Positions 55,279 to 64,000 of a DNA stretch of 64,000 nucleotides are shown in pieces. The DNA is taken from NCBI GenBank assembly GCA_964590495.1, contig CAZPWQ010000001.1, positions 58,996 through 122,995 on the forward strand. Direction: 5' to 3'. This DNA is from CAZPWQ01 sp964590495. GTDB lineage: Bacteria; Bacteroidota; Rhodothermia; Balneolales; Balneolaceae. A model generated the notes under the pieces. It was not told where the DNA came from and did no database searches. It saw only the letters and a list, made by a program, of their open reading frames with translations. The position numbers were made by a program, and so were the translations under genes. Every line of letters starts with the position of its first letter. The stretch's first letter is position 1.

Positions 55279-57825
55279 TCACCTCACAATACCCTTAATC
55301 CCGCCCGTAATCAGATTTGTCAAATTGGACAATATGCGGGGAAGAGCAATTCCACCCGGACAAGCCAAATACCGGGGCTGCCACTGCGGATTGAATTTAT
55401 TCTTATACTCTCTGACTGTCTTAAACCTGTAAAAATTATCTCCATAAGTAAAAATCAGATCCGCCAGTCTGTTCCAGTTTGAATAAAGCCCCTGATCCTT
55501 CATTCCTGCAAGTGGAGCCATGCCCAAATTAAACCACTGATACCCCTGTTGTTTACCCCATTCCAGGTTTTTCACTACCATATAATCGATTAGAGTATCC
55601 GAGTGTCCGGGACTGTGCCGGAGCAGATCGATTGACAGCTCATGCAATTCACCCCCCTTCCAGATATTTGCAAATGCTATTATTTGTCCCTGATGTTTTA
55701 TAACGCATATCGGAAACCTTGAAAGATAGGATTCAGCGAAATATCCTGCCGAAAATCCGCGTTCTGCCTTTTCTCTTTCTGCCAGACACTGGTCGGATAT
55801 CTCTTTGAGTTCCGGGAAATATCCCCCCATATTATCCCGGGGCAACAGCTCCCACGTATAGCCGCTTTTTTCAAGTTCCCGACAACTTTCCAGGATTTCA
55901 GGTTCTACCTCCTGCTCAATTTCATACTGCGGCAAAGGTATACGTGCTTCTTCTCCAAGCTTAAGGCGGGACAAGCCGAGGTCAACATAATAATTTAAAT
56001 AATCGCTTCTAACCTGGTAAAAGATGGGCCACGCATCATGTTCATCGCACAGGTCATGGTATTTCCAAAGCAGGTTTTCAACTTCCCCGGCAGGCCCGAC
56101 AGGATCTCCCATGGAAACCCAGCTTTTCCCTTCGACACCAAACATTATGAAGGCATTGCGTTTCTCATTAAATAGCAATTCTTTATCACCGAGCAGTGCC
56201 AGGTTGGCTATGGCATATGGTGATTTCCCGACAATTTCTTCTGCAGCCGTTAATTCCTGATCAGCCGGTTTCCCCCCCGTTATCCGCCGCGGTCGCAACA
56301 GCTTAACCAGTCCCACAATAATGGCAAAGCTGAGAACGGCCACTGTTGCTCTCAGGTAACGGGGAGCATCACCCATCAGGGAAAAATGCCACCAGAGCTC
56401 ATTCTGATAATCAATATTCCGGTACGAAAAAATTCCAAGCCATATAAAGCTGAACATAACGATCATGATCATTGCCAGCCATTTCGCAGAAAAGCTCTTG
56501 GAAAACAGTGAGGCCCTGCGGTGGAATTCCTTTTTACAGGGGATCAGGGCCGCCAGCATCATGGCAAGAACCGAAGCTTCTTCATAATCGGCCCCTTTGA
56601 GAAGCGAAAAGAGGATTCCAAAGATCAGCAACCCGATCGTAAGGTGGTAAGCTCCGTCAATACGACGCTGAAGTGCCCCCGACAGTACAAGCAGAGCAGC
56701 TCCCACCAGACTGGCTAAAAAATGCGACATTTCTATTACCGGCAGGGGAATAAAATGTCTCAGCCACTCCATACGTGTTACCTCAGAGGGCATTGCTCCC
56801 GAAAACAGTAAAATAGCCCCTCCTATAAATATTGAAAAACTCAGTATCATCGGCACGACGCGGGGCAGCCAGTTTACTGCTTTTTCCCCCAGATCTTTGA
56901 CAGCTTTTCGATTTTCCTGGTATTCCTGGTAACCCAATAATACCATTGCCGTAAGAAGTGGCAGAATATAATAAATGATTCGATAGAGAAACAAAATTCC
57001 AAGTACAGTTGACCCGGAGATAAAGTTGGAAAGATACAACAACATTATGGATTCGAAGACACCGAGTCCGCCGGGTACCTGGCTGAATAAGCCGACTATT
57101 TGAGCCAGCAGAAAAACTCCGACAAAACTAAAGAAAGTTATTTCCGACTCAGGCAGTAAAATGTACAATACTGATGCTGCCATAAGCCAGTCGACCGAAG
57201 CCAAAAAGACCTGTTTTACGGAAAGAGATAGATTGGGAAATTTAAAACTCCATCCCTTAAACGAAATTTCATTTTTAAAACTTGCACTGGCCCAGAGATA
57301 AGCAACAACCATCAATAGTAAAATAATGCCGAAAACACGAAGTGATACAAAGGGAACAGTAACATCATCAGGAAGGGTCGGTGTTGCAAGCAGAAGAGAT
57401 AATCCCGCAACTGAGCAAAATCCGATCCACAGCGTGAATGCACTGAATGCAACAATCTGGGTAACCTGGAAAACCGAAAATCCCCAGGCCGAATATATCC
57501 TGTAGCGGATGGAACCACCGGTTATCAGTGCCAGGCCGATATTATGACTAAAGGCGTAGCCGATAAAACCCGCCCGGATAATTCTGCCGGAGCTTAAATC
57601 TTCACCTATATATTTAACCCCCAGTCCGTCATAGGCTGTTAATACAAGATAGCTCAAAAATGACAATATTACTGAAAACAGAATATAACTGTTGGGTATG
57701 AGACTAAGTTGTTGGGTTACTTCACTCAGATCGTACTGGCGCAATTCGTGATCTAAAAACCACAAAGCCAGACCAAAGAAAACGATGCTGATAAAGGGCG
57801 TTATTCTTTTTAAAGCAGTTTTCAT
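55279..57825 (-). CDS. mprF: MprF-like phosphatidylglycerol lysyltransferase/flippase
   Basis: 848 residues. The N-terminal half has about 13-14 transmembrane helices (flippase, UPF0104-type, with QVPGGLGVFESIMLLYLSNF near 255-274), the C-terminal half (about 530-848) a cytoplasmic DUF2156 aminoacyl-PG synthase domain (WVSMGDPVGP, FSAGYFAESYLSRFPI, WFNLGMAPLAGM). It would transfer lysine from Lys-tRNA to phosphatidylglycerol and flip the product outward, giving resistance to cationic peptides. The amino acid and lipid specificity is by family, not proven. Its ATG overlaps the stop of the upstream Ig-like lipoprotein gene by four bases (57822-57825), so the two are coupled. Confidence 0.9.
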   Translation of the reverse strand: MKTALKRITPFISIVFFGLALWFLDHELRQYDLSEVTQQLSLIPNSYILFSVILSFLSYLVLTAYDGLGVKYIGEDLSSGRIIRAGFIGYAFSHNIGLALITGGSIRYRIYSAWGFSVFQVTQIVAFSAFTLWIGFCSVAGLSLLLATPTLPDDVTVPFVSLRVFGIILLLMVVAYLWASASFKNEISFKGWSFKFPNLSLSVKQVFLASVDWLMAASVLYILLPESEITFFSFVGVFLLAQIVGLFSQVPGGLGVFESIMLLYLSNFISGSTVLGILFLYRIIYYILPLLTAMVLLGYQEYQENRKAVKDLGEKAVNWLPRVVPMILSFSIFIGGAILLFSGAMPSEVTRMEWLRHFIPLPVIEMSHFLASLVGAALLVLSGALQRRIDGAYHLTIGLLIFGILFSLLKGADYEEASVLAMMLAALIPCKKEFHRRASLFSKSFSAKWLAMIMIVMFSFIWLGIFSYRNIDYQNELWWHFSLMGDAPRYLRATVAVLSFAIIVGLVKLLRPRRITGGKPADQELTAAEEIVGKSPYAIANLALLGDKELLFNEKRNAFIMFGVEGKSWVSMGDPVGPAGEVENLLWKYHDLCDEHDAWPIFYQVRSDYLNYYVDLGLSRLKLGEEARIPLPQYEIEQEVEPEILESCRELEKSGYTWELLPRDNMGGYFPELKEISDQCLAEREKAERGFSAGYFAESYLSRFPICVIKHQGQIIAFANIWKGGELHELSIDLLRHSPGHSDTLIDYMVVKNLEWGKQQGYQWFNLGMAPLAGMKDQGLYSNWNRLADLIFTYGDNFYRFKTVREYKNKFNPQWQPRYLACPGGIALPRILSNLTNLITGGIKGIVR

Positions 57826-59507
57826 TCGCTTTCGACTGCCGGCTTGTTCCAGGTTTCAAATAATATACTCAATTCAGCAGTAAGCCCCCTTTCCACCGGT
57901 ACCGACTGTTGTATAAAATAAGGTTCGGGCGCCTCGAATGGATCTACCCTGCCATAATCCCACACCCCATTTTCATTTTGATCATCGAATACAATTACAG
58001 AGTATCTCTGGGGAGGCAGCTTATCTATATTCGCCTCTGTTTCAAAAGTAACCTCACGCGTTATATCTTCTGTTTCGCTGGTCAGCAGCAGGCGAAAATT
58101 GCCTTCTCTTGTGGTATCGGCCATTGTTACCTCAATTTCTCCCAGTTGTGCACCGGCCCATATCACAGGACTAACCCTTCGGTGATCTTCCCTGATCGGA
58201 TTCCAGATACGGAATTCATAATCTATACCCTCCTCCCACTCGTCCTGAGGGTTAATCAGCAGTTTATTAAGCCGGGTCTCAAGATAAGACCAATTTTCAA
58301 TCGTCGTATCGCCTTCAACAATTTTTAGAGAATCACTAATTTCAGATTCTGTAACAGGTGCAGCATAAATTATTTCAAGCGGATCATGGGGAAATAACCC
58401 GTTGTTATCGGGTATCTCTATAATTCGCTGTGCAGTGGTATCCTCCTCTGCCGATCCGGTAAAAGTGATTCCGTCTTCTTCAAGGTGGTTATCATTCAGA
58501 TCATAGAGTTCGCTGATTTGAACACTGTATGTTTCTTCAGGATCAAGATCATTTTCACTCTGTGCAAAAAGCACAAAGTGATCAGTCGGAGAAATATATA
58601 ACGGCGATGCGTTCATTTGGAAATTTCCCGTTGAATCGACAACAGAAATTTCAGTACTGTCGGTAAGTTGAATATCTTCACTGAATCGCAAACGCATACG
58701 TTGTGAAGAAAATAAGCCTACTCCCTGCAGGCGGGGCCTTGTTGTGTCAACAGAAGTTACATATACAGTTCCCATAGTGTCGGAACCGGCCTTTTCAAGT
58801 TGAAAAAACTCCCTGTTGAACGGTTGCGCACGTTCCCGGTCCGGCTCCCATATTTTATTCCGGTTTCTGTCGTCGACCCAGAACGCCTTGTATTCGCCCT
58901 CGCGAAGATAAGAGAACTGTACCGTACCACCGGTGTCGGTTGAAGCTGTATAATTGGCTCTCTCTGCCAAATCCACCGGCGTACGATAAAGCAGTACACG
59001 CCCGGTCTCAAAGTTTTCGCCGGTCTCAGCATTTATAACCCTTCCCACCATTTCCCCCTCGTCGATTTCGGGTCCTGTAGATACAGCAACTTTCCGTGGA
59101 TTCGACATATCATTTCCATTCATATCCCTTAGTTCTGTCCCAATGGTAAGAATAAGCGTGGTTAGCTCCGGCAGGTCGCTTTCAAATTCAACTTTAACAG
59201 ATTTTCTTCCCCAGTCCAGCTCGTAGCTTATTCCTATATCCGGCTCAACTATGATTGCCTCGGCAAGGGAGGAACGATTGACAAATTCTGAAAAATGCAG
59301 TGTTATACTACGTCCTTCGAAATTGACCGTACCGGTTTCCGGTTCTGTTCTGACGATCTCAGGACCTGTTTGATCCCGCGGTCCTCCTGTCGGGGTAGTC
59401 GGTGTAGCACAACTGTACAATATTCCGAGGAGCAACAATCCCCCCAAACACGCCCATCTGAAATTGTTCACGTTTTTAGAAATCAGGCTTTTATTTGAGT
59501 TAAGCAT
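57822..59507 (-). CDS. Ig-like (Big_5) domain lipoprotein
   Basis: 561 residues. Lipobox GILYSC, lipid Cys33, followed by ATPTTPTGGPRDQTGPEIVR, the start of a bacterial SbsA-type Ig-like domain (about 48-140; TGTVNFEGRSITLHFSEFVN, typical of Big_5). Carboxypeptidase-regulatory-like beta region (VGRVINAETGENFETGRVLLYR, about 153-240), then further beta domains and a C-terminal EF-like DQNENGVWDYGRVDPFE (about 518-535). Envelope protein of unknown role, widespread in the phylum. Its coupling to mprF suggests a role in envelope homeostasis, inferred only. Divergent from pncB. Confidence 0.85.
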   Translation of the reverse strand: MLNSNKSLISKNVNNFRWACLGGLLLLGILYSCATPTTPTGGPRDQTGPEIVRTEPETGTVNFEGRSITLHFSEFVNRSSLAEAIIVEPDIGISYELDWGRKSVKVEFESDLPELTTLILTIGTELRDMNGNDMSNPRKVAVSTGPEIDEGEMVGRVINAETGENFETGRVLLYRTPVDLAERANYTASTDTGGTVQFSYLREGEYKAFWVDDRNRNKIWEPDRERAQPFNREFFQLEKAGSDTMGTVYVTSVDTTRPRLQGVGLFSSQRMRLRFSEDIQLTDSTEISVVDSTGNFQMNASPLYISPTDHFVLFAQSENDLDPEETYSVQISELYDLNDNHLEEDGITFTGSAEEDTTAQRIIEIPDNNGLFPHDPLEIIYAAPVTESEISDSLKIVEGDTTIENWSYLETRLNKLLINPQDEWEEGIDYEFRIWNPIREDHRRVSPVIWAGAQLGEIEVTMADTTREGNFRLLLTSETEDITREVTFETEANIDKLPPQRYSVIVFDDQNENGVWDYGRVDPFEAPEPYFIQQSVPVERGLTAELSILFETWNKPAVESE

Positions 59508-59612
59508 GAAGATACAAATTTTTAGATGGGCTGTAATACTTTTTTGGCGCTAATCCTGTGGCGTAACGGCAGCTTAGTTAAAACCCCATTACAGCTTCTA
59601 TAGTTAATTCAT

Positions 59613-59620
59613 TATTTTTG
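59613..59620 (+). promoter_or_regulatory. Candidate -7 box (TATTTTTG) upstream of pncB
   Basis: Exact TAnnTTTG match, 34 bases before the pncB ATG. No clear TTTG is present 20 bases upstream, so support is partial. If real, it lies over the alternative TTG start and rules it out. Confidence 0.4.
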
Positions 59621-59653
59621 TCTCAACCTGGTTTCAATAATAAATTCATACCC

Positions 59654-61099
59654 ATGAATAAGAAAACGAATACCGACGGTCCCTTTCTAAAGAGACCGGC
59701 TATTTATACAGATTATTATGAACTGACGATGGCGCAAGGCTATTATTTATCGGGAAGAAAAGATGACCGGGCTTCGTTTGATTATTTCTTTCGGGATATT
59801 CCCTTTGACGGCGGCTATGTTATTTTTGCAGGAATAGCCGACCTGTTAGATATACTTCAGAATTTTCATTTTAATGAAGATGAATTGAATTATCTGGTTG
59901 AATACGGTTTTAATGATGACTTTCTCTCTTTTCTGCGCAATTTTGAACTGAACGCCGATATCTTTGCTGCAAAAGAGGGGGAAATTGTCTTTCCAATGGA
60001 AACGGTTGTTCGGGTAGAAGGTACCTTGATTGAAACGCAAATCCTGGAAACACTCCTCCTTAATATCCTGAATTTTGAATCCCTGATCGCCACCAAAGCC
60101 TCCCGAATGAAGTATGCTGCCGGTGATCGTATGGTGATCGATTTTGGGCTGCGACGTGCCCAGGGATTCGGAGGTATTCAGGCCAGCAAAGCTGCATTTA
60201 TCGGGGGTGTTGAAGCTACCTCCAATGTTTACTCGTCGTTTCTGTATGATATCGACGCCAGCGGAACGATGGCTCACTCCTGGATTCAATCTTTTGAAGA
60301 TGAGTTAACTGCTTTCAGAAAATACGCTGAATATTATCCGGATAACTCTGTTTTACTGGTGGATACTTACGATACCCTGGGCAGCGGGATTCCCAATGCC
60401 ATCAAAGTCGGCAGGGAACTGGAAGAAGAGGGACATCGTCTGAAAGGCATCCGGCTGGACAGCGGCGACCTTGCTTATTTCTCACGCAAATCGCGAAAAC
60501 AGCTGGATGATGCCGGACTTGATTATGTGAAAATTGCTGCTTCAAACCAGCTTGACGAACGCCTTATAAAAAGTTTGATTTCACAGGACGCTCCTATTGA
60601 TCTGTTTGGTGTGGGTACCCGGCTCGTAACCGGGAATGAATCCCCCGCACTCGACGGTGTCTATAAACTTTCTTCCGTAAATGACGAACCTAAACTAAAA
60701 ATTTCCGAGAATGTAGAAAAAATTACATTACCCGGGAAAAAACATGTCATTCGTTATTTTGATAAATCAGGCAGATTTTATGGAGACGGTATTCTGCTTC
60801 ACGATGAGGACAATGTGGATACTATTTATCATCCCTATTACAAAGCCAAGCACAGTACGGTCACAAATATGGAGTCGGAAGAGCTTCTTCATTTATCGAT
60901 GAAAAATGGAAAAGTAACAGATAAACTTCCCACAGCCCGGGAGAGTGCGGCCTATGCCGGAAAGCAACTTGAGAAATTAAATCCCGAGCATAAACGTTTT
61001 GAAAATCCGCATATTTACAAGATTGGTATCAGTGAAAAACTTATGCAGTTACGTGATAATTTGAGCACGAAAATAAAGGAAAAGAATAAAAAACACTGA
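59654..61099 (+). CDS. pncB: Nicotinate phosphoribosyltransferase
   Basis: 481 residues from the ATG at 59654 (a TTG 36 bases upstream is in frame but precedes a promoter-like box). Family sequence throughout: IYTDYYELTMAQGYYL (about 19-34), FDYFFRDIPFDGGYVIFAG, FGLRRAQG (about 160-167), YDTLGSGIPNAIKVG, GIRLDSGDLAYFSR (about 270-283), and GVGTRLVT. It makes nicotinate mononucleotide from nicotinate and PRPP in NAD salvage. The nicotinamidase gene begins two bases after its stop, a clear operon. Confidence 0.95.
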   Translation: MNKKTNTDGPFLKRPAIYTDYYELTMAQGYYLSGRKDDRASFDYFFRDIPFDGGYVIFAGIADLLDILQNFHFNEDELNYLVEYGFNDDFLSFLRNFELNADIFAAKEGEIVFPMETVVRVEGTLIETQILETLLLNILNFESLIATKASRMKYAAGDRMVIDFGLRRAQGFGGIQASKAAFIGGVEATSNVYSSFLYDIDASGTMAHSWIQSFEDELTAFRKYAEYYPDNSVLLVDTYDTLGSGIPNAIKVGRELEEEGHRLKGIRLDSGDLAYFSRKSRKQLDDAGLDYVKIAASNQLDERLIKSLISQDAPIDLFGVGTRLVTGNESPALDGVYKLSSVNDEPKLKISENVEKITLPGKKHVIRYFDKSGRFYGDGILLHDEDNVDTIYHPYYKAKHSTVTNMESEELLHLSMKNGKVTDKLPTARESAAYAGKQLEKLNPEHKRFENPHIYKIGISEKLMQLRDNLSTKIKEKNKKH

Positions 61100-61101
61100 T
61101 T

Positions 61102-61716
61102 ATGAAAGCATTGCTTATTGTAGATGTACAAAATGATTTTTGTCGGGGCGGAGCTTTGGAAGTCCCCGATGGCGATATGGTGGTACCGGTGATCAACTCC
61201 CTGGCCGGAGAATTTGATGCTGTTATACAAACACAGGACTGGCACCCGCAGGGACACTCCTCCTTTGCATCGTCTCACGATAATAAAGAGCCTTTCGAGA
61301 TGATAAACATGCCTTACGGCGAACAGGTGTTATGGCCGGATCACTGCGTACAGGGCACCAATGGCTCCGACTTTCATCCTGATCTTGAAACAGATCGAAG
61401 CCAGCTTATTATCAGGAAGGGTTTCCGGAAGGATATTGATTCCTATTCTGCTTTTTATGAAAATGATAACGAAACAACTACCGGACTCTCCGGCTACCTC
61501 AGGGAGCGTAATATTGACACGCTGTATGCCGTCGGTCTTGCAACCGATTTTTGTGTAAAATGGTCGGTTCTGGATGGTATCAAAGAAGGTTTTAGTCTAT
61601 ATGTAGTCGAAGATGCCGTACGTGGGATTGATATAGAAGGTTCGGTCGAACAGTCATGGAAAGAGATGCTGAATGCCGGCGCAGAAAAAGTAACCGCCGC
61701 CGAACTGTTGTCCTGA
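61102..61716 (+). CDS. pncA: Nicotinamidase
   Basis: 204 residues. Isochorismatase-fold with the catalytic triad Asp8 (LLIVDVQNDF), Lys106 (IIRKG) and Cys151 (TDFCVKWS), and metal ligands Asp46/His48 in TQDWHPQGH and His81 in WPDHC. Hydrolyses nicotinamide to nicotinate, feeding PncB. Directly downstream of pncB (two-base gap). A disrupted copy of the 33-base palindrome follows the stop. Confidence 0.95.
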   Translation: MKALLIVDVQNDFCRGGALEVPDGDMVVPVINSLAGEFDAVIQTQDWHPQGHSSFASSHDNKEPFEMINMPYGEQVLWPDHCVQGTNGSDFHPDLETDRSQLIIRKGFRKDIDSYSAFYENDNETTTGLSGYLRERNIDTLYAVGLATDFCVKWSVLDGIKEGFSLYVVEDAVRGIDIEGSVEQSWKEMLNAGAEKVTAAELLS

Positions 61717-61748
61717 TCTGGTGTGGTGCAACGATAAAATATCGGGTG

Positions 61749-61815
61749 AAACCTGTCAGGTTTTAGAGCAGTGTTTCGTTGGTTCCTTATATCCAAATTA
61801 AACCTGACAGGTTTA
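61749..61815. repeat. Split copy of the AACCTGTCAGGTTT palindrome
   Basis: AAACCTGTCAGGTTT (61749-61763 region) and AAACCTGACAGGTTT (to about 61815) are separated by about 37 bases, giving a long stem-loop after pncA. Same family as 35480-35512, 37237-37269 and the variant terminator at 9207-9239. Confidence 0.65.
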
Positions 61816-61953
61816 TGATTACATGACAATGGTATAGTTATCTGTTATTAGTATAGTAATTATTGATAAATTAGCTACAGTCCGCCAGCCGGCGCGATCT
61901 AAACAGATTATTCTGTACTTATCTGGGTAAATCTGTGGCAAAAACAGGCACTA

Positions 61954-63072
61954 ATGAAGAACACGTATGATTTCTGTATTCTCGGAGCGGGACTGGCCGG
62001 ACTTTCACTTGCAGATTCTCTCTCCGGTGGGAACGCATCCACAGTTGTAGTTGATAAATCCGGAATTGCCGCCGGTGCATCAGGGACCCCCGGTGCCCTT
62101 GTTAATCCCGCAACGGGACGTCGTGCCACCAAAGTGTGGAGAGCCGAAGCCTGCTACGAAGCCATTTCAGAAAACCTGCAAAAAATTGCTTCTTTTGCCG
62201 GTCCAGACACCTCTTTTTATCATAACAACGGATTACTCCGCCCCGCCCTCACCGAAAAGATGGCCCGAAAAATGAAAAAACAATATGATAAAACCAGCTG
62301 GCCCGACGGCTGGTGCATTTGGAAAACCGAATCTGAAATAAAAGAGATGCATCCGGGCATCAATTGTGTTGACGGCGGACTATGGCTTCCTATCGGACTG
62401 TCTGTCAACAGCAGGGAATATCTCGCGGCATACGGCAGTTATCTTGAAAAGCAGAGAGTGAATTTTATCCTGAATGCCGAAGTCAGGATTGATCAGAAAG
62501 AAGGCAGCTGGATTATCGATACCGGTGATGGGCAGGTACGGACAAAAAACCTGGTTTTTGCCACCGGATTCAGTACCAGGGAAAACCGGTACTGGAAATG
62601 GCTGCCGATCCATTCAATAAAAGGTCAGGTAGCTGAATTTGAACTCCCGGAGGGAAAACTCCCCTTTACTCATTCCATCTCCAGCCTGGGATATATATCT
62701 CTCATTGGCGACTCAAATTCATTTGTCCAGGGCAGTACCTATGAACACGACTTTGACGACCTTTCTACAGACCGGGAAGGCGAACAGTATCTGAGGAAAA
62801 GAATGCGACGGACACTGCCCCGGCTGGAAGAGAAAGTCCGCCTGAAAAAACAATGGGCCGGAGTCAGAGCATCTGCCCCCGACAAAAAACCTGTAGCCGG
62901 CACCCATCCGGAAATAGAAAACCTGCATATATTTACAGGGTTGGGATCGAAAGGATTACTCTACAGCAAATATCTGGCCGATCATCTTGCCCGCAATCTA
63001 CTTAATTCTGAACCGCTTATTCCGGAAATAAACATAAACAGATTTGACTATGCCACCTTAAGTTCTTCTTAA
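61954..63072 (+). CDS. FAD-dependent oxidoreductase (DAO / MnmC-C type)
   Basis: 372 residues. N-terminal FAD-binding Rossmann motif ILGAGLAGLSLAD (9-21), followed by ASGTPGALVNPATGRR (44-60), similar to the region in the MnmC C-terminal domain and glycine oxidases. Later FATGFSTRENRYW, HSIKGQVAEFELPEG and GVRASAPDKKPVAGTHPEIENLHIFTGLGSKGLLYS match the DAO family (PF01266). Substrate cannot be fixed: it could be an amino acid/imino acid or the tRNA wobble methylaminomethyl modification, though the MnmC methyltransferase half is missing. Probably monocistronic. Confidence 0.85.
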   Translation: MKNTYDFCILGAGLAGLSLADSLSGGNASTVVVDKSGIAAGASGTPGALVNPATGRRATKVWRAEACYEAISENLQKIASFAGPDTSFYHNNGLLRPALTEKMARKMKKQYDKTSWPDGWCIWKTESEIKEMHPGINCVDGGLWLPIGLSVNSREYLAAYGSYLEKQRVNFILNAEVRIDQKEGSWIIDTGDGQVRTKNLVFATGFSTRENRYWKWLPIHSIKGQVAEFELPEGKLPFTHSISSLGYISLIGDSNSFVQGSTYEHDFDDLSTDREGEQYLRKRMRRTLPRLEEKVRLKKQWAGVRASAPDKKPVAGTHPEIENLHIFTGLGSKGLLYSKYLADHLARNLLNSEPLIPEININRFDYATLSSS

Positions 63073-63130
63073 GCGGGTTATTAGAACATCAGTTTTCAAG
63101 TTTTTGTGCTTCTGTGTTTACGTGACAAGA

Positions 63131-63475
63131 CTACAATATTTTGGAACCGGTCTGCCTCCCATCGATAAGCTCACCCGAAGCATTTATTTGCATTGACCCA
63201 TAAAGCTCATGTTTATTTATACCATTAATTCTCTGGTTTACAAGATCGATCATCTGCTGACATTTCTCTCTCTGGTTTAAAATATAGCGAACTTTATACC
63301 ACGCATATATTTTATCCTCCGGGGTACCGTCCCAGTACAGGCTGAATAACTTATTCAGCTCAACTTCACCGGGAGCCTTTTTAAAATGCTTCACCAGCTT
63401 CAGAAGCAGATAGCCCACCGGATAAGTCATTAATATAACAGCAAGCTCAAGCAGTGTAAGATTGGCGGATATCAT
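63131..63475 (-). CDS. Hypothetical small protein with one membrane segment
   Basis: 114 residues. A hydrophobic helix at about 8-27 followed by a basic-acidic soluble tail (KLVKHFKKAPGEVELNK, YLNQREKC region). No family recognised. ATG start at 63475 and length typical of small membrane-tethered proteins; converges on the FAD oxidoreductase gene 58 bases away. Could be a real small gene; function unknown. Confidence 0.5.
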   Translation of the reverse strand: MISANLTLLELAVILMTYPVGYLLLKLVKHFKKAPGEVELNKLFSLYWDGTPEDKIYAWYKVRYILNQREKCQQMIDLVNQRINGINKHELYGSMQINASGELIDGRQTGSKIL

Positions 63476-63877
63476 AGTCGTCTGGATTACTAAACATTTA
63501 TTAATAATAACCTAATTAGATAACCATCCGTTTCCATTTTTAGCGAAATAACCAATGACTTTAATACCACTACCAGATCAATTATTTATGATAAAAAATA
63601 CCGGCTTATTCCAGTATTTTCTTTGAATTCGTCTGATATATTTTCTTCAACACCTGCTGGAATGAAAAACCCAGGGCTATTACACAGAGTGACACAAAGG
63701 AGCACAAAGCTTCACAAAGGAAAACACTTCTTTGTAAATTGCTGAATAGATTTGAAGATTTCCTGCAATTTTAAAAGTCACTCCTGGTCCACTGCGGGTT
63801 TAAATATTTTTGATAACAAATCAGCGTTAAACCTTTGCGATAGCACGAAATTAAGTCTATATTTGCGTCCTTTCTTT
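63476..63877. other. Intergenic region upstream of tRNA-Ser
   Basis: 401 bases. AT-rich; about 63684-63735 has degenerate repeats of CACAAAGG units (GACACAAAGGAGCACAAAG and following). No protein gene supported. The tRNA promoter is at its right end. Confidence 0.5.
63834..63865 (+). promoter_or_regulatory. Bacteroidetes-type promoter for tRNA-Ser
   Basis: TTTG (63834-63837), 20-base spacer, then TATATTTG (63858-63865), matching the -33 TTTG / -7 TAnnTTTG consensus of the phylum. The tRNA starts 12 bases later. Confidence 0.7.
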
Positions 63878-63964
63878 GGAGGGGTGCCAGAGTGGTCGAT
63901 CGGGCTCGCCTGGAAAGCGAGTGTGCCCTCACGGGTACCGAGGGTTCGAATCCCTCCCCCTCCG
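63878..63964 (+). tRNA. tRNA-Ser (anticodon GGA)
   Basis: 87 bases. Acceptor stem GGAGGGG / CCCCTCC with discriminator G, D arm GCCAGAGTGG..., anticodon stem CTCGC / GCGAG around CTGGAAA (anticodon GGA, reads UCC and UCU), a long class-II variable arm (TGTGCCCTCACGGGTACC) and T arm GAGGG-TTCGAAT-CCCTC. CCA is not encoded. Confidence 0.95.
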
Positions 63965-64000
63965 CTCTATCCATTTGTGCTTAGTCAAGATTTTACCCGG

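Noticed and set aside
59618..59653. TTG start 12 codons upstream of pncB ATG
   Set aside because: Lies on a TAnnTTTG promoter-like box and adds residues not typical of the family.
63771..63974. 67-residue minus-strand frame at the right end
   Set aside because: It is the complement of tRNA-Ser(GGA).

Overview
The window looks like a chromosomal segment from a glycan-degrading member of the Bacteroidota/Balneolota/Rhodothermota group. The evidence is two SusC/SusD pairs, DUF4249-type and CRTAC1/ASPIC-type lipoproteins, an orphan TonB-plug lipoprotein, IcmF, a Bacteroidetes-type promoter (TTTG-N20-TAnnTTTG) in front of a tRNA gene, and AT-rich intergenic DNA crowded with short palindromic and heptad repeats. 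The genus cannot be fixed from the sequence alone. The window contains one 100-N scaffold gap (48701-48800).

Layout. 1-3532: a probable 3-keto-glycoside module on the minus strand (partial DUF1080 hydrolase, xylose-isomerase-like TIM barrel, Gfo/Idh/MocA oxidoreductase). 3889-9183: two divergent beta-propeller proteins. 9270-15633: a TonB-dependent receptor, its DUF4249-like lipoprotein partner, three further tandem paralogues of that partner (one truncated) and an inserted four-helix-bundle ORF. 15761-20890: SusC/SusD pair 1. 21368-27595: a translationally linked set of TPR+ASPIC lipoprotein, CRTAC1-like protein and RnfD/NqrB-like membrane protein. 28046-30266: two tandem LacI-type regulators. 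30613-44199: a polysaccharide utilisation locus on the minus strand (SusC, SusD with an inserted PDZ-like domain, two S1 sulfatases, GH43, PHP-family metallohydrolase, GH144/glucoamylase-like enzyme). 44529-48549: the divergent LacI regulator, an SSS sodium/solute symporter and a secreted EEP-family hydrolase. 48920-63475: mostly housekeeping genes (ACT-domain malic enzyme, IcmF mutase, MprF, an Ig-like lipoprotein, pncB-pncA, an FAD oxidoreductase). 63878-63964: tRNA-Ser(GGA).

How the genes may work together: surface lipoproteins (GH43, GH144, PHP, sulfatase 2) and periplasmic sulfatase 1 would trim a sulfated or branched glycan, SusCD pairs would import oligosaccharides, the SSS symporter would bring in the released sugar, and LacI regulators rather than hybrid two-component systems would provide control. 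The 3-keto module is a plausible route for glycosides that resist ordinary hydrolases. The substrate is inferred only.

The most unusual items are the SusD with a PDZ-like insertion, a dispersed hairpin family with a constant GC-AGA-GC tip and compensating stems, several unrelated intergenic repeat families that all share a 7-bp period (some translated at the N-terminus of lipoproteins or abutting start codons), and the ASPIC/ASPIC/RnfD-like operon.
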